Positions 8,271 through 19,800 of a stretch of DNA of 45,374 nucleotides are shown here, one piece after another (within the stretch, counting starts at the first letter, position 1; every line of letters starts with the position of its first letter). Under the pieces are notes generated by a model. That model had not been told where the DNA came from, ran no database searches, and saw only the letters and a program-made list of their open reading frames with translations. The position numbers were made by a program, and so were the translations under genes. This DNA comes from DASYAE01 sp036501535 (GTDB lineage: Bacteria > Actinomycetota > Actinomycetes > Streptomycetales > Catenulisporaceae), in contig DASYAE010000201.1 of assembly GCA_036501535.1 (NCBI GenBank), positions 1 through 45,374 on the forward strand, written 5' to 3'.

Positions 8271-11200
8271 GTGGAGGCCCTGGTGGAGGACGTCGACAAG
8301 CTCCGTTCCTACTTGCGACGCGCCGTCGGCGATGCGCAGGCCCTGCGTGAGCGGGTGCGCGAACTGGAGGAGTCCGCCCGCGAGCCGATCGCGGTCGTCG
8401 GCATCGGTTGTCGCTTCCCGGGCGCGGTGACGTCCCCCGACGGGCTCTGGGACGTGGTGTCTGGCGGTGTGGACGCGATGGGCGACTTCCCGCAGGACCG
8501 CGGGTGGGACGTGGACGCGGTGTACGACCCCGATCCCGAGGCACGCGGCAAGACGTACACGCGCTCCGGCGGATTCCTGCCCGACCTCGCGCAGTTCGAC
8601 GCGGCGTTCTTCGGGATCAGCCCGCGCGAGGCGCTGGCGATGGATCCGCAGCAGCGGCTGATGCTGGAGACGTCGTGGGAGGCGCTGGAGCGGGCGGGCA
8701 TCGACCCGGCCGGGCTGCGCGGCTCGGCGACCGGGGTGTTCACCGGGATATACGGGGTCGACTACGGGCCGCGGATGGGCGGCGGGGCGGCCGCCGAGGT
8801 GGAGGGCTTCGGGATCGCAGGGACCTACACCAGCGTCGCCTCGGGCCGGGTCGCGTACGTGCTGGGCCTGGAGGGCCCGGCGGTCTCAACCGACACCGCG
8901 TGCTCGTCGTCGCTGGTCGCCGTGCACCAGGCGGTACGGTCCCTGCGATCCGGCGAATGCACGTTGGCGCTGGCCGGCGGGGTGTCGGTGCTGCCGACCC
9001 CGGGGCTGTTCGTGGAGCTCGCCCGGCAGCGCGGCCTGTCGGTGGACGGGCGGTGCAAGTCGTTCGCGCAGGCGGCCGACGGGACCGGCTGGGGCGAGGG
9101 CGCGGGCGTGCTGGTGCTGGAGCGGTTGTCGGACGCGCAGCGCAACGGGCGGCGGATCTGGGCGCTGATCCGGGGCTCGGCGATCAACCAGGACGGCGCG
9201 TCCAACGGGCTCACCGCGCCGAACGAGCTGGCCCAGCAGCGGGTCATCCGGGCGGCCCTGGCCGATGCCGGCCTGTCAGCCCACGAAGTGGACGCGGTCG
9301 AGGCGCACGGGACCGGCACCACGCTGGGCGACCCCATCGAGGCGGAGGCGCTGCTGGCCACCTATGGGAAGGACCGGGATCCCGGCAGCCCGCTGTGGCT
9401 CGGGTCGCTGAAGTCGAACATCGGCCACACGCAGGCCGCCGCCGGTGTCGGCGGGATGATCAAGATGATCATGGCGATGCGCCACGGAGTGCTGCCCAAG
9501 ACGCTGCACGTGGACCAGCCGACCCCGCACGTGGACTGGTCGGCGGGTGCGGTGGAGCTGCTGCTCGAGGCGAGGCAGTGGCCTGGCACCCCGGAGCGGC
9601 CCCGGCGCGCGGGAGTGTCGTCCTTTGGGGTCAGCGGCACGAACGCGCACTTGATCCTCGAGCAGGCGCCGGTATCCCCAGTGCTTCAGGAGTCTGAAGA
9701 GTCTCAGGTGTCTATCGAGGCTTCTGGCGCGGTGCCGTGGGTGTTGTCGGGGCGGTCGGCGGAGGCCTTGCGGGAGCAGGCGCTGCGCTTGCGGGACCTC
9801 GTGGCGGCAGACCCGGACCCGCCGATTGCGGCGGTGGGGCGCTCGCTGGTGTCGACCCGCTCGCTGTTCGAGCACCGCCGGGTGGTGATCGGCGCGGACC
9901 GCGACGAGTTGCTAGCCGGTCTGGCGGCCCTCGCCGCTGGTGACGGCGACGCCGCCGGCGTGGTCGCCGGAACGGCGCGGCCGACCGGAAAGACAGTGTT
10001 CGTGTTCCCGGGGCAGGGATCGCAGTGGGCCGGCATGGGGCGGGAGCTATGGGAGTCGTGCCCCGTATTCGCCGAGCAGATGCGCGCCTGCGCGGAGGCG
10101 TTGGCGCCGCTGGTCTCCTGGTCGCTGATCGACACCGTGTGCGGGGGGCCGCAGGCCGCGGACATGGACCGGGTGGACGTCGTCCAGCCGGTGCTGTTCG
10201 CGGTGATGGTGTCGCTGGCCCGGGTGTGGCGATCGCTGGGGGTGACGCCGGACGCGGTCATCGGCCACTCGCAGGGCGAGATCGCAGCAGCCTGCGCCGC
10301 GGGCGCCCTGAGCCTGGCGGACGCGACCAAGATCGTGGTCCTGCGATCCCGGATGCTGGCCACCGCCGCCGAGCACGGCGGCATGGCTGGGATCCTGCTG
10401 CCCGAGCACCGGGTGCGGGAGCTGCTGGAGCGGTGGGGGTCCCGGGTCGTGATCGCTGCGGTCAACGGGCCGAACTCGACGACGGTCTCGGGCGAGGCCG
10501 AGGCGGTCAGGGAACTGGTCGCGACCTGCGAATCAGAGGGCGCACGCGCACGGTGGATCCCGGCGAGCGTTCCCGGCCACTCGCCCATCATGGACCGGTT
10601 CGAGGACCAGCTCATGCAGGAGCTGGGCCGGATCACGCCCATGGCCACGCCGGTGGCGTTCTACTCGACGGTGACCGGCGAGCAGATCGACACCGCGGAA
10701 CTGGACGCGGCCTACTGGTTCCGCAACATGCGGGAGCCGGTCCGGTTCGAGACCACCATGAGGGGCCTGATCGAGCAGGCGCACGGCACGGTCATCGAGG
10801 TCAGCCCGCATCCGCTGCTCACATTGAACATCCAGGAGATGCTCGAGGCTTCACCCGGCGCGGCCGGGCTGGTCACGGCCACGCTGCGGCGCGGTGAGGG
10901 CGGGCTGGCGCGGCTGTACCGGTCGGCAGCCGAGGCCTTCGTCGCGGGCGTCGCAGTCTCCTGGGGGGCGGCGTTCCCGGGCTGGGAGGGGCGGTGGGTC
11001 GAACTGCCCACGTACGCCTTCCAGCGGCAGCGCTTCTGGCTGAACACGCCGAACGAGTCCACCGCCGCGACTACGTCCGACCACCCGCTGCTTGACGCCG
11101 TGATCGACCTGCCCGATGACACAGAGGGCAGCGGCGGCGTGGTGGGCAGCGGGCGTCTTTCGCTGCAACGCCATCCGTGGCTGGCAGACCACGTGGTCCA

Positions 11201-13793
11201 CGGCGCCGTGCTGGTGCCGGGATCGGTGCTGGTGGAGATGGCGGTGTGGGCGGCGCGCAAGGTCGGATGCGACGCCGTGGACGAACTCACGCTGGAGACG
11301 CCGCTGGTGCTGTCCCGGACGGCCGATCGCGAGATTCGTGTCGTGATAGACGGCAAGCGGGCGATCTCCGTGCACTCGCGGGGCGAGGACGAATCCGAGT
11401 GGACACGCAACGCAGTCGGGATCGTTGGGTCCGGCGGCACCGAGGGCGGAGTACCCCGTGTTGAAGAGGGCTTCGTCTCGTGGCCGCCAGCTGGCGCGGT
11501 GGACGTGCCGTTCGAGGACGAATACACGAGGTTGTCCGCCCTCGGATTCAGCCACGGACCCTTGTTCCGCGCTCTGAGGGGCGTGTGGCGTCGCGACGAC
11601 GTGCTGTTCGCGGAGGTGGAGCTCGCCGACACGGATCCGGGTAGGTTCCGGATTCACCCGGCGCTGCTGAACGCCGCGCTGCTGCCGGTTGGTCTGGGGC
11701 AGTTCGTCGACACCTCCCGGCTCGAGGGCTGGCTTCCGTTCCGGTGCACGGGAATCCGGATGAACTGCGCTGCGCCGACCGTGCTGCGTGTCCGTCTTGC
11801 GCCCACTGCGGAGAACACGGTGTCCGTGGCCATCGCGGACCAGGACGGTGTCCCGGTCGGCGGCGTCGACTCGCTCAGCCTGCGGCCGGTGGACGTCAAT
11901 GAGCTGACTGAGCTGAGCTTCGACCGTCAGGACTCGCTGTTCAAGGTGGAGTGGGTGCCGCTCTCGATCCCGTCGAGGCTGGCCGAAGCAGGCCAGTACG
12001 CGACGCTGAGGTTTGCAGAACTCGAAGAACTGGCTGCGTCCGGCCGTGAGGTACCGCCGGTCGTGATCGCCTTCGTCGATCAGGCGAGCGCGGACGTCGG
12101 CGAAACGCCAGTCGCTGCCGAACAGAACATCCACAGCGTGCTGCGTTGGACGCAGCGCTGGCTCTCCGACGACCGGTTCTCAGACTCCCGCCTGGTCATC
12201 GTGACGCATCAGGCGATCCACGACGACCAGGCTCCGCACACCGACCCCGCGGCTGCCGCGGTCTGGGGCTTCGTGCGCACCGCGCAGACCGAGAGTCCGG
12301 GCCGGTTCACGCTCGTGGACATCGACGACCAGCCCGGCTCGTGGGCTGGCATCGCGGCGGCGGTCGATACCGGCGAGCCCCAGCTCAAGATCCGGGCCGG
12401 TGTCGTGACGACCCCGCAGTTGGCTCGTGCGCAGGGGACGCGGGCGCAGGACGCTGCCGGCCTCGGGTCCGGGACGGTGCTGATCACGGGCGGCACCACC
12501 GGTCTGGGCGCGATGCTGGCCCGACACCTCGTCGAGCGGCACGGAGTGAACCGGCTGGTGTTGACCAGCAGGCGGGGGCCGGCGGCTCCGGCGGCGGCAG
12601 AGCTGCGCGAGGAGCTGACCGAGGCCGGTGCGCAGGTCGAGATCGTGGCCTGCGACGTGACGAGCCGCCGGTCCGTCGCCGAGCTGATCGCCGCGGTGCC
12701 GCCCGAGCACCCGCTTACGGCGGTGATCCACTGCGCGGCCGTGCTGGACGACGGGGTCGTCGAGGCGCTGACCGAGGACCGCGTGGACTCGGTGCTGGCG
12801 CCGAAGGTGCGCGGCGCCTGGTACCTGCACGAGCTGACCGAGCACCTGGACCTCTCAGCGTTCGTACTGTTCTCCTCGATCGCGAGCGTGGTCGGTACGG
12901 CGGGGCAGGCCAACTACGCGGCGGCCAACGCGTTCCTCAACGGCCTGGCGGAGGCGCGGCGGGCCGCGGGGCTGACCGCCAGCGCGCTGTGCTGGGGTTT
13001 CTGGGCGCAGCGCAGCGAGATGAGCGCAGACCTCGTCGAGCTGGATCTCGTTCGCCTGCAACGGCAGGGCGTGCAGCCGATGTCGTCGCACGAAGGGCTC
13101 GCGCTCTTCGACGCGGTGATCTCGCGGGACGAGCCGGTGTTGGTGCCCGCGCGGCTGATTCTGGCGGGGCAGGGTGGAGGCTCGCCGCTTCTTCGTGGTC
13201 TGATCGGGGCCACACCCGTGCTCGGCGGCGCGGGGAACCACGCGTCCGCCGCCGAGATCGGAATCGCGCAGCGGGTGAGGTCGCTGCCGCGGGCCGAGGC
13301 CGAGGCGGTGGTTCTCGATGCCGTGCGGGCGCAGACCGCGACGGTCCTCGGCCACGCCGACACTGCGCGAATCGGCCCCGGGGTGGCGTTCAAGGAGCTG
13401 GGGATCGACTCGCTCACGGCGCTGGAACTGAGGATCAAGCTGGCGGCGGTCACCGGCATGAAGCTGCCCGCCACGCTCGCGTTCGACTATCCCAACCCCG
13501 CCGCCCTCGCGCAGTTCCTCACCGCGAGTATCAACCCTGACCCCGGCGTCCCGGAGTCTCCGGTCGCCCGCCTGGCCAAGGAGATCGAGGGCCTCGGCGC
13601 CCGGCTCGAGGGCGCCTTCCTCGAACTCGAGGACGCGGACCGGGCCACCATCTCCGCGCTGCTCGGCGAGCTGCAGGGCCGGGTCCGCTCGATGGCGGCG
13701 GTGGGCGACGGATCGCCGGTCGGCATCGTCGACCGGATCAGTTCGGCATCAGCTGGAGAGCTTCTCTCCCTGCTGGACAAAGAGCTCGGCTAG
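8271..13793 (+). CDS. PKS extension module 1: KS-AT-DH(inactive)-KR-ACP
   Basis: This 1840-residue module begins with a coiled docking segment, followed by KS (Cys211 in DTACSSS), AT (Ser667 in GHSQG), DH, KR and ACP (Ser1714). The AT specificity motif is VPGHS with His770, neither the methylmalonyl YASH nor the malonyl HAFH, so an unusual branched extender is possible. The DH keeps HxxxGxxxxP (His974), but its second catalytic residue is changed: HPALLNAALL has Asn1134 where Asp is expected. The KR has the NADPH motif TGGTTGLG, an LDD motif typical of B-type reductases and the catalytic Tyr in QANYAAAN. The predicted outcome is a beta-hydroxyl that is not dehydrated. Translation starts at GTG 8271 or possibly GTG 8283. 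Confidence 0.93.
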   Translation: MEALVEDVDKLRSYLRRAVGDAQALRERVRELEESAREPIAVVGIGCRFPGAVTSPDGLWDVVSGGVDAMGDFPQDRGWDVDAVYDPDPEARGKTYTRSGGFLPDLAQFDAAFFGISPREALAMDPQQRLMLETSWEALERAGIDPAGLRGSATGVFTGIYGVDYGPRMGGGAAAEVEGFGIAGTYTSVASGRVAYVLGLEGPAVSTDTACSSSLVAVHQAVRSLRSGECTLALAGGVSVLPTPGLFVELARQRGLSVDGRCKSFAQAADGTGWGEGAGVLVLERLSDAQRNGRRIWALIRGSAINQDGASNGLTAPNELAQQRVIRAALADAGLSAHEVDAVEAHGTGTTLGDPIEAEALLATYGKDRDPGSPLWLGSLKSNIGHTQAAAGVGGMIKMIMAMRHGVLPKTLHVDQPTPHVDWSAGAVELLLEARQWPGTPERPRRAGVSSFGVSGTNAHLILEQAPVSPVLQESEESQVSIEASGAVPWVLSGRSAEALREQALRLRDLVAADPDPPIAAVGRSLVSTRSLFEHRRVVIGADRDELLAGLAALAAGDGDAAGVVAGTARPTGKTVFVFPGQGSQWAGMGRELWESCPVFAEQMRACAEALAPLVSWSLIDTVCGGPQAADMDRVDVVQPVLFAVMVSLARVWRSLGVTPDAVIGHSQGEIAAACAAGALSLADATKIVVLRSRMLATAAEHGGMAGILLPEHRVRELLERWGSRVVIAAVNGPNSTTVSGEAEAVRELVATCESEGARARWIPASVPGHSPIMDRFEDQLMQELGRITPMATPVAFYSTVTGEQIDTAELDAAYWFRNMREPVRFETTMRGLIEQAHGTVIEVSPHPLLTLNIQEMLEASPGAAGLVTATLRRGEGGLARLYRSAAEAFVAGVAVSWGAAFPGWEGRWVELPTYAFQRQRFWLNTPNESTAATTSDHPLLDAVIDLPDDTEGSGGVVGSGRLSLQRHPWLADHVVHGAVLVPGSVLVEMAVWAARKVGCDAVDELTLETPLVLSRTADREIRVVIDGKRAISVHSRGEDESEWTRNAVGIVGSGGTEGGVPRVEEGFVSWPPAGAVDVPFEDEYTRLSALGFSHGPLFRALRGVWRRDDVLFAEVELADTDPGRFRIHPALLNAALLPVGLGQFVDTSRLEGWLPFRCTGIRMNCAAPTVLRVRLAPTAENTVSVAIADQDGVPVGGVDSLSLRPVDVNELTELSFDRQDSLFKVEWVPLSIPSRLAEAGQYATLRFAELEELAASGREVPPVVIAFVDQASADVGETPVAAEQNIHSVLRWTQRWLSDDRFSDSRLVIVTHQAIHDDQAPHTDPAAAAVWGFVRTAQTESPGRFTLVDIDDQPGSWAGIAAAVDTGEPQLKIRAGVVTTPQLARAQGTRAQDAAGLGSGTVLITGGTTGLGAMLARHLVERHGVNRLVLTSRRGPAAPAAAELREELTEAGAQVEIVACDVTSRRSVAELIAAVPPEHPLTAVIHCAAVLDDGVVEALTEDRVDSVLAPKVRGAWYLHELTEHLDLSAFVLFSSIASVVGTAGQANYAAANAFLNGLAEARRAAGLTASALCWGFWAQRSEMSADLVELDLVRLQRQGVQPMSSHEGLALFDAVISRDEPVLVPARLILAGQGGGSPLLRGLIGATPVLGGAGNHASAAEIGIAQRVRSLPRAEAEAVVLDAVRAQTATVLGHADTARIGPGVAFKELGIDSLTALELRIKLAAVTGMKLPATLAFDYPNPAALAQFLTASINPDPGVPESPVARLAKEIEGLGARLEGAFLELEDADRATISALLGELQGRVRSMAAVGDGSPVGIVDRISSASAGELLSLLDKELG

Positions 13794-13802
13794 GGGAGAG
13801 CG

Positions 13803-16800
13803 ATGACAAATGACAACAACGCCGATGTTCTCGACTACCTCAAGCGGACGTCGATCGAGCTGATCGAGACGCGCAAGCGGCTGAACGAGGTGACGCAGGC
13901 CGCTGCCGAACCCATCGCGGTCGTCGGCGTCGCCTGCCGCTACCCGGGCGGGGTGGCCTCCCCGGAGGCGCTGTGGGAGTTGGTGCTCGAGGGCCGGGAC
14001 GCGGTGTCGGGCTTCCCGGAGGACCGCAACTGGGACCTGGATGCCCTGTACGACCCGGATCCGGACCGGCCGGGCACCTGCTACACGCGCTCCGGCGCGT
14101 TCCTGGACGACGCAGGGGGCTTCGACGCCGAGTTCTTCGGGATCAACCCGCGCGAGGCGCTGGCCGCGGACCCGCAGCAGCGACTGCTGCTCGAGGCCTC
14201 CTGGGAGTCCCTGGAGCGGGCCGGAATCGACCCGCACACCCTGCGCGGCAGCAACACCGGCGTCTTCGCGGGCCTTGCGTACTTCGGCTACGGGAACCAC
14301 TTCTTCACCCCGGCGACTATTTCAGGCTACGGGCAGACCGGCTCTCTGCTGAGCGTGGCGTCTGGGCGCGTCGCCTACTCGCTGGGCCTAGAGGGTCCTG
14401 CGATATCGACCGACACGGCGTGCTCGTCGTCGCTGGTGGCGGTGCACCAGGCGGTGCAGTCGCTGCGGCAGGGCGAGTGCGCGATGGCCCTGGCCGGCGG
14501 CGTGACCGTCGTGGCGACCACGCAGGTGTTCCGGGAGCTCTCCCGCAACAGGGGCCTGGCGGCCGACGGCCGGTGCAAGGCGTTCGCCGACGCGGCGGAC
14601 GGCACCGGCTTCTCCGAGGGCGTCGGGGTCCTGGTGCTGGAGCGGCTGTCGGACGCGCGGCGCAACGGGCGGCGGATCTGGGCGCTGATCCGGGGCTCGG
14701 CGATCAACCAGGACGGCGCGTCCAACGGGATGACCGCGCCGAACGGCCCGGCGCAGCAGCGGGTGATCCGGGCGGCGCTGGCGAACTCCCGGGTGCAGGC
14801 CGGCGACGTGGACGTGGTGGAGGCGCACGGGACCGGCACCACGCTGGGCGACCCCATCGAGGCGCAGGCGCTGCTGGCCACCTACGGGAAGGACCGGGAC
14901 CCGGCCCGGCCACTGTGGCTGGGATCGCTGAAGTCGAACATCGCCCACGCGCAGGCGGCGGCGGGCGTGGGCGGCATGATCAAGATGATCATGGCGATGC
15001 GCCACGGGGTGATGCCCAAGACGCTGCACGTGGACCGCCCGACGACGCACGTGGACTGGTCGGCCGGCGCGGTGGAGCTGCTGGCCGAGGCCAGAGCGTG
15101 GCCGGACACACCGGGACGGCCCCGGCGTGCAGGCGTGTCAGCCTTCGGAATCAGCGGCACGAACGCGCACGTGATCCTCGAGCAGGCGCCCGACGAAGAG
15201 GCGGCGCGGGAGGAGGCAGCGCAGCAGGAGACGGCGCAGCAGGGGACGGCGCAGCAGGGGACGGCGCCGGGTGGTGCTGTCGGATGGACGCCGTGGGTCG
15301 TGTCGGCGCGGTCGGAGGGGGCGCTTCGGGCGCAGGCCGAGAAGCTGCGCGATTTCGCGGCCGCCGCCGATCCGGGCTTGGACCTCGCCGACGTCGCGTG
15401 GTCGTTGGTGTCCAGCCGGTCAGGGTTCGAGCATCGCGCGGTAGTTCTGGGCCGCGATCGGGACGAGCTGTTGAGCGCTCTGGCGTCGTTGAGCGACGGC
15501 GCCGAGTCCGTGGCAGTCGTGCGCGGCGTCGCCGGAGAGGTCGGCAGCACCGCCTTCATGTTCCCCGGACAGGGAACGCAGTGGGCTGGCAAGGCGCGGG
15601 AGCTGTACGCCACCTTTCCCGTCTACGCACACGCCCTCGACGAGATCTGCGAACACCTCGATCCGCATCTCCCCGTCGCACTCAAGCCTCTGCTACTCGG
15701 CGAGGCGCCCGCGGAGCACCTGGCCGGTCGGACGGACATCGCGCAGCCGGCGCTGTTCGCGCTCGAGGTCAGTGCGTACCGGCTCCTGGTTCGGCTCTGC
15801 GGGGAGCCGGACCAGCTGATCGGTCACTCCGTCGGCGAGATCGCCGCCGCGCACGTGTCAGGAGTCTTGGACCTGGACGGCGCGACCCGGCTCGTGGCCG
15901 CGCGCGGCCGGGTCATGCAGACGGTCACCGAGCGGGGCGCCATGCTGGCGGTGCGCGCCTCGGAGCAGGACGTAAGTGCTCTGCTCCAAGAGTACGACCG
16001 GGTTGGCATCGCAGCGGTCAACGGCCCGGATTCGGTGGTGGTCTCGGGCATCCGCGACCAGGTCCTTGCGCTGAGGGAACGGCTGGTCGGCGAGGGCAGG
16101 TCGGCGAAACAGCTCGACGTCGAGCACGCCTTCCACTCCCCGCTCATGGACCCGATCCTGGACGAGTTCGCCGGATCGATAGGCGGGCTGCACGCCGGCA
16201 GCATGGCGATTCCGGTCGTCTCGTCCCGATCGGGCCGTGAGGCCACGGTCCAGGAGTTGACGTCCGTCGCGCACTGGGTGCAGCACATCCGCGAGCCCGT
16301 CCGCTTCTTCGACGCGGTGGAGCGCGCCCGCGCGGCCGGTGCGACCGTTTTCCTCGAAGTGGGGCCCGGATCGACGCTGGCGAGCATCACCAAGGAGGCC
16401 TTCGCCAGCGAGGGCGTGAGCGACGCGGTGGTCCTGTCGTCGTCGCGGCGGGACCGCGAGGCGGCGGAGGCGCTGGTCGGCTCGCTGGCCCAGCTGCACG
16501 TCCGGGGCAAGGCAGTGCAGTGGGACGCCCTGATCGGGGCGCGGCGGCAGGTGGATCTTCCGACTTACGCGTTCCAGCGGCAGCGGTACTGGCTCGACTT
16601 CCTGGAGGGAATGCGCGCGCCGGACGTCGCCTCCGCAGGGCTCTCAGCTCCAGAGCACCCGTTGCTGGGTGCTGTGATGGACCACCCCGGCACCGACGAA
16701 GTCGTGTTCACCGACCTGTGGTCCCTGCAGACGCACGGCTGGCTGGCCGATCACGCCGTGTTCGGCGCGGTGGTCGTTCCGGCGACGGCCTATATGGACC

Positions 16801-19800
16801 TGGCGCTGTGGGTTGGCGGCTTCGTCGGGTGCGCGGGGATCGAGGAACTGTCGCTGGAAGTCCCCTTGATCCTTCCGGACTCCGGTGGTGTGCAGGTGCG
16901 GATCGTCGCCGGGGCGGTGGACGAGGCGGGACGTCGATCTCTGGACGTGTACTCGCGTCCGGGCGGAGACGACCGGGCGGTTGGTGGGTGGATCCGTCAC
17001 GCGACGGGGAGCCTGTCAGCGAGTAGTGCGCTGACGGCCAACTGGGCCGATGACGCGCGATTGCTCGCCGTGTGGCCGCCGGCTGGGGCGAACCGGCTCG
17101 ACATCGACGGTCTCTACGACTCCTTCGCGGACGCAGGGTTCGACTACGGTCCTGCGTTCCGCGGGCTGCGCGAAGTGTGGAAGCGCGGTGACGACATCTT
17201 CGCTCAGGCCACGCTGCCGATGAGCGATGGCGGGTTCGCCAGTACCGAATTCGCGATGCATCCGGCGCTGATCGACTCCGTGCTGCACGCGGTGGTGGTC
17301 GGCGGCGTCATCGAGGTGAGCGGCGGGCAGGGCTGGATGCCCTTCTCGTGGTCCGCAGTAGACCTGGTCGGTCAGTGCGGCCCGACCGTCAGGGTCCGGA
17401 TCTCACCGGCTGGCGAGGGCGTCGTCTCCGTGGTGGTCGCGGATGAGCATGGTCGCGCAGTCGCTCGCGTCGGGGCGCTTACGTTCCGGCCGGCGAGTGC
17501 CGAGCAGGTGCGCTCGGTGCGCGGCGGGCACGGGCAGTCGCTGTTCGAGGTCGAATGGCGGCCGGTGCAGCAGGGGAAGCAGGAGGTGGAACGCGCGCAG
17601 TGGGCCGTCGTCGGAGCGGCGGACGGCCTGGCCTCGCGACTGTCTACGGCGGCCGGTGCGAGTGGCGTCTTCCACGAGTCAGTGGACGATGTTCTCACGG
17701 GAGAGGCGCCCCGGAACATCGTCCTCTGCCTTGACGACTTCGTCGCCGCCGACGCCGATCTACCCGCCGCGGTCGGCAGTGCGGACGCGCGCGTACTGGG
17801 CTGGGTCCAGCAGTTCCTCACCGAGGAGCGGCTCGCCGGATCCACGCTGGTGGTCCTCACCCGGCTGGCACTCGACACCGGTACAGGGGTGAGCACAGGA
17901 GAGCGCGTCGAAAGCCTCTGCGGCTCATCTGTCTGGGGCCTGATCCGCTCCGCCCAGACCGAGCACCCCCGCAGGTTCCGGCTGGTGGACATCGACGACG
18001 ACGAAGCATCTTGGGTGAGCCTCGCGGATGCGCTCGAGTCCGGTGAGAGCCAGCTGGCTCTGCGCGGCGGTGCGATCCTCGCCCCGAGCATGACGCGGGC
18101 CTCGTCCGCCGCCGCCAACCAGATCGAGCCGCCGGCGGTCGGCGCGCACCGGCTGGGCATCCCGACCAAGGGCACGCTTGAGAACCTGACCTTCATTCCC
18201 TGCCCCGAGGTCGAAGCGCCCCTGACGAGCGGTCAGGTCCGCATCGCCGTGCACGCCGCCGGGCTCAACTTCCGGGACGTCACCATCGCCTTGGGCCTTA
18301 TCGACAAGACGGCCATTGACGCCGGGCTCGGCAGCGAGGGAGCCGGCACGGTGCTGGAGGTGGCGGACGACGTCACCGGCCTCTCCCCAGGCGACCGGGT
18401 GATGGGTATCTTCTCCGGCTCCTTCGGCCGCGTGGCCATTGCGGATCATCGCATGCTCATGCCGATCCCCACCGGATGGAGCTACGCCGAGGCGGCCTCT
18501 GTGCCAGGGGTCTTCCTCACCGCCTACCACGCGCTCTTCCGTGTGCAGAACCTTGCGAAGGGACAGCGGATCCTCATCCACGCTGCGGCCGGCGGCGTGG
18601 GGATGGCCGCCGTCCAACTGGCGCGGCACGTCGGCGCCGAGATCTACGGGACCGCGAGCCCGGCCAAGTGGCCCACCCTGCGCGGCCTGGGACTGGACGA
18701 CGACCACCTGGCCTCGTCGCGGGACCTGGCGTTCGCGGACAAGTTCCTGGACGGCTCGGGCGGCCGCGGCGTGGACGTCGTGCTGAACTCGCTCGCGCAC
18801 GGCTTCGTCGACGCCTCGCTGAAGCTGCTGCCTGCCGGCGGGGGCTTCATCGAGATGGGCAAGACGGACATCCGCGATCCCCGGCAGGTGGCGGCCGACC
18901 ACCCCGGGGTCGAGTACGAGGCCTTTGACCTCTACGAGGCGGGCCCGGACGCGATACACGAGATGTTCACGGCCGTCATGAAGCTGTTCGCGGACGGGCG
19001 GGTGCGCCTGAACCCGATCTCGGTCTGGAACATCCGCGACGCGCGCAGGGCGTTCCGCGAGATGAGTCAGGGCCGGCACATCGGCAAGATCGTGTTCGAG
19101 CTCGGCGGCGACTTCGGCGGCGGGACCGTGCTGGTCACCGGCGGAACCGGGGGAGTGGGCTCGCTGGTGGCGCGGCACCTCGTGGCCGAGCGCGGAGTAC
19201 GGAGCCTGGTCCTGGCGAGCCGGCGCGGCATGGCGGCCGACGGCGCCGCCGAGCTGGTCTCGGAACTCGAGGGCGCGGGCGCGATCGTCAAGGTCGTGGA
19301 ATGCGACGTCGCGGACCGGGACGCCGTCGCGGACCTGCTCGCGGACATGCCCGGTGAGTACCCCCTGACGGCGGTCCTGCACGCGGCCGGCGCGCTGGCG
19401 GACGGCACCGTCGAATCGCTGACCACTGAGAGCCTTGACCGCGTGCTGCGCGCCAAGGTCGGCGGTGCGGTAAATCTGCACGAGCTGACCAGGGAACGCA
19501 CCCTGTCGGCGTTCGTCCTCTTCTCCGCGCTCGCGGGCACGCTCGGCAGCGGCGGGCAGGCGAACTACGCCGCGGCGAACGGGTTCCTGGACGGCCTGGC
19601 CGCTCAGCGCAGGGCCTCCGGCCTGACCGCCGCGTCGCTGTGCTGGGGCTGGTGGGAGCAGAGCAGCGGCATGACCGGGGACCTGGACGAGGCCGACCTC
19701 GCGCGGATCCGGCGGATGGGCATCGCCGCGATGCCGACACCCGAAGCGCTCGCCTTGTTCGACTCGGCATGCGCGAACGGCCGGCCGGTCCTCGTCCCGG

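Noticed and set aside
15219..15263. CRISPR-like or mobile repeat
   Set aside because: The three copies are contiguous without spacers and stay in frame in a PKS linker, so they are simple slippage repeats.
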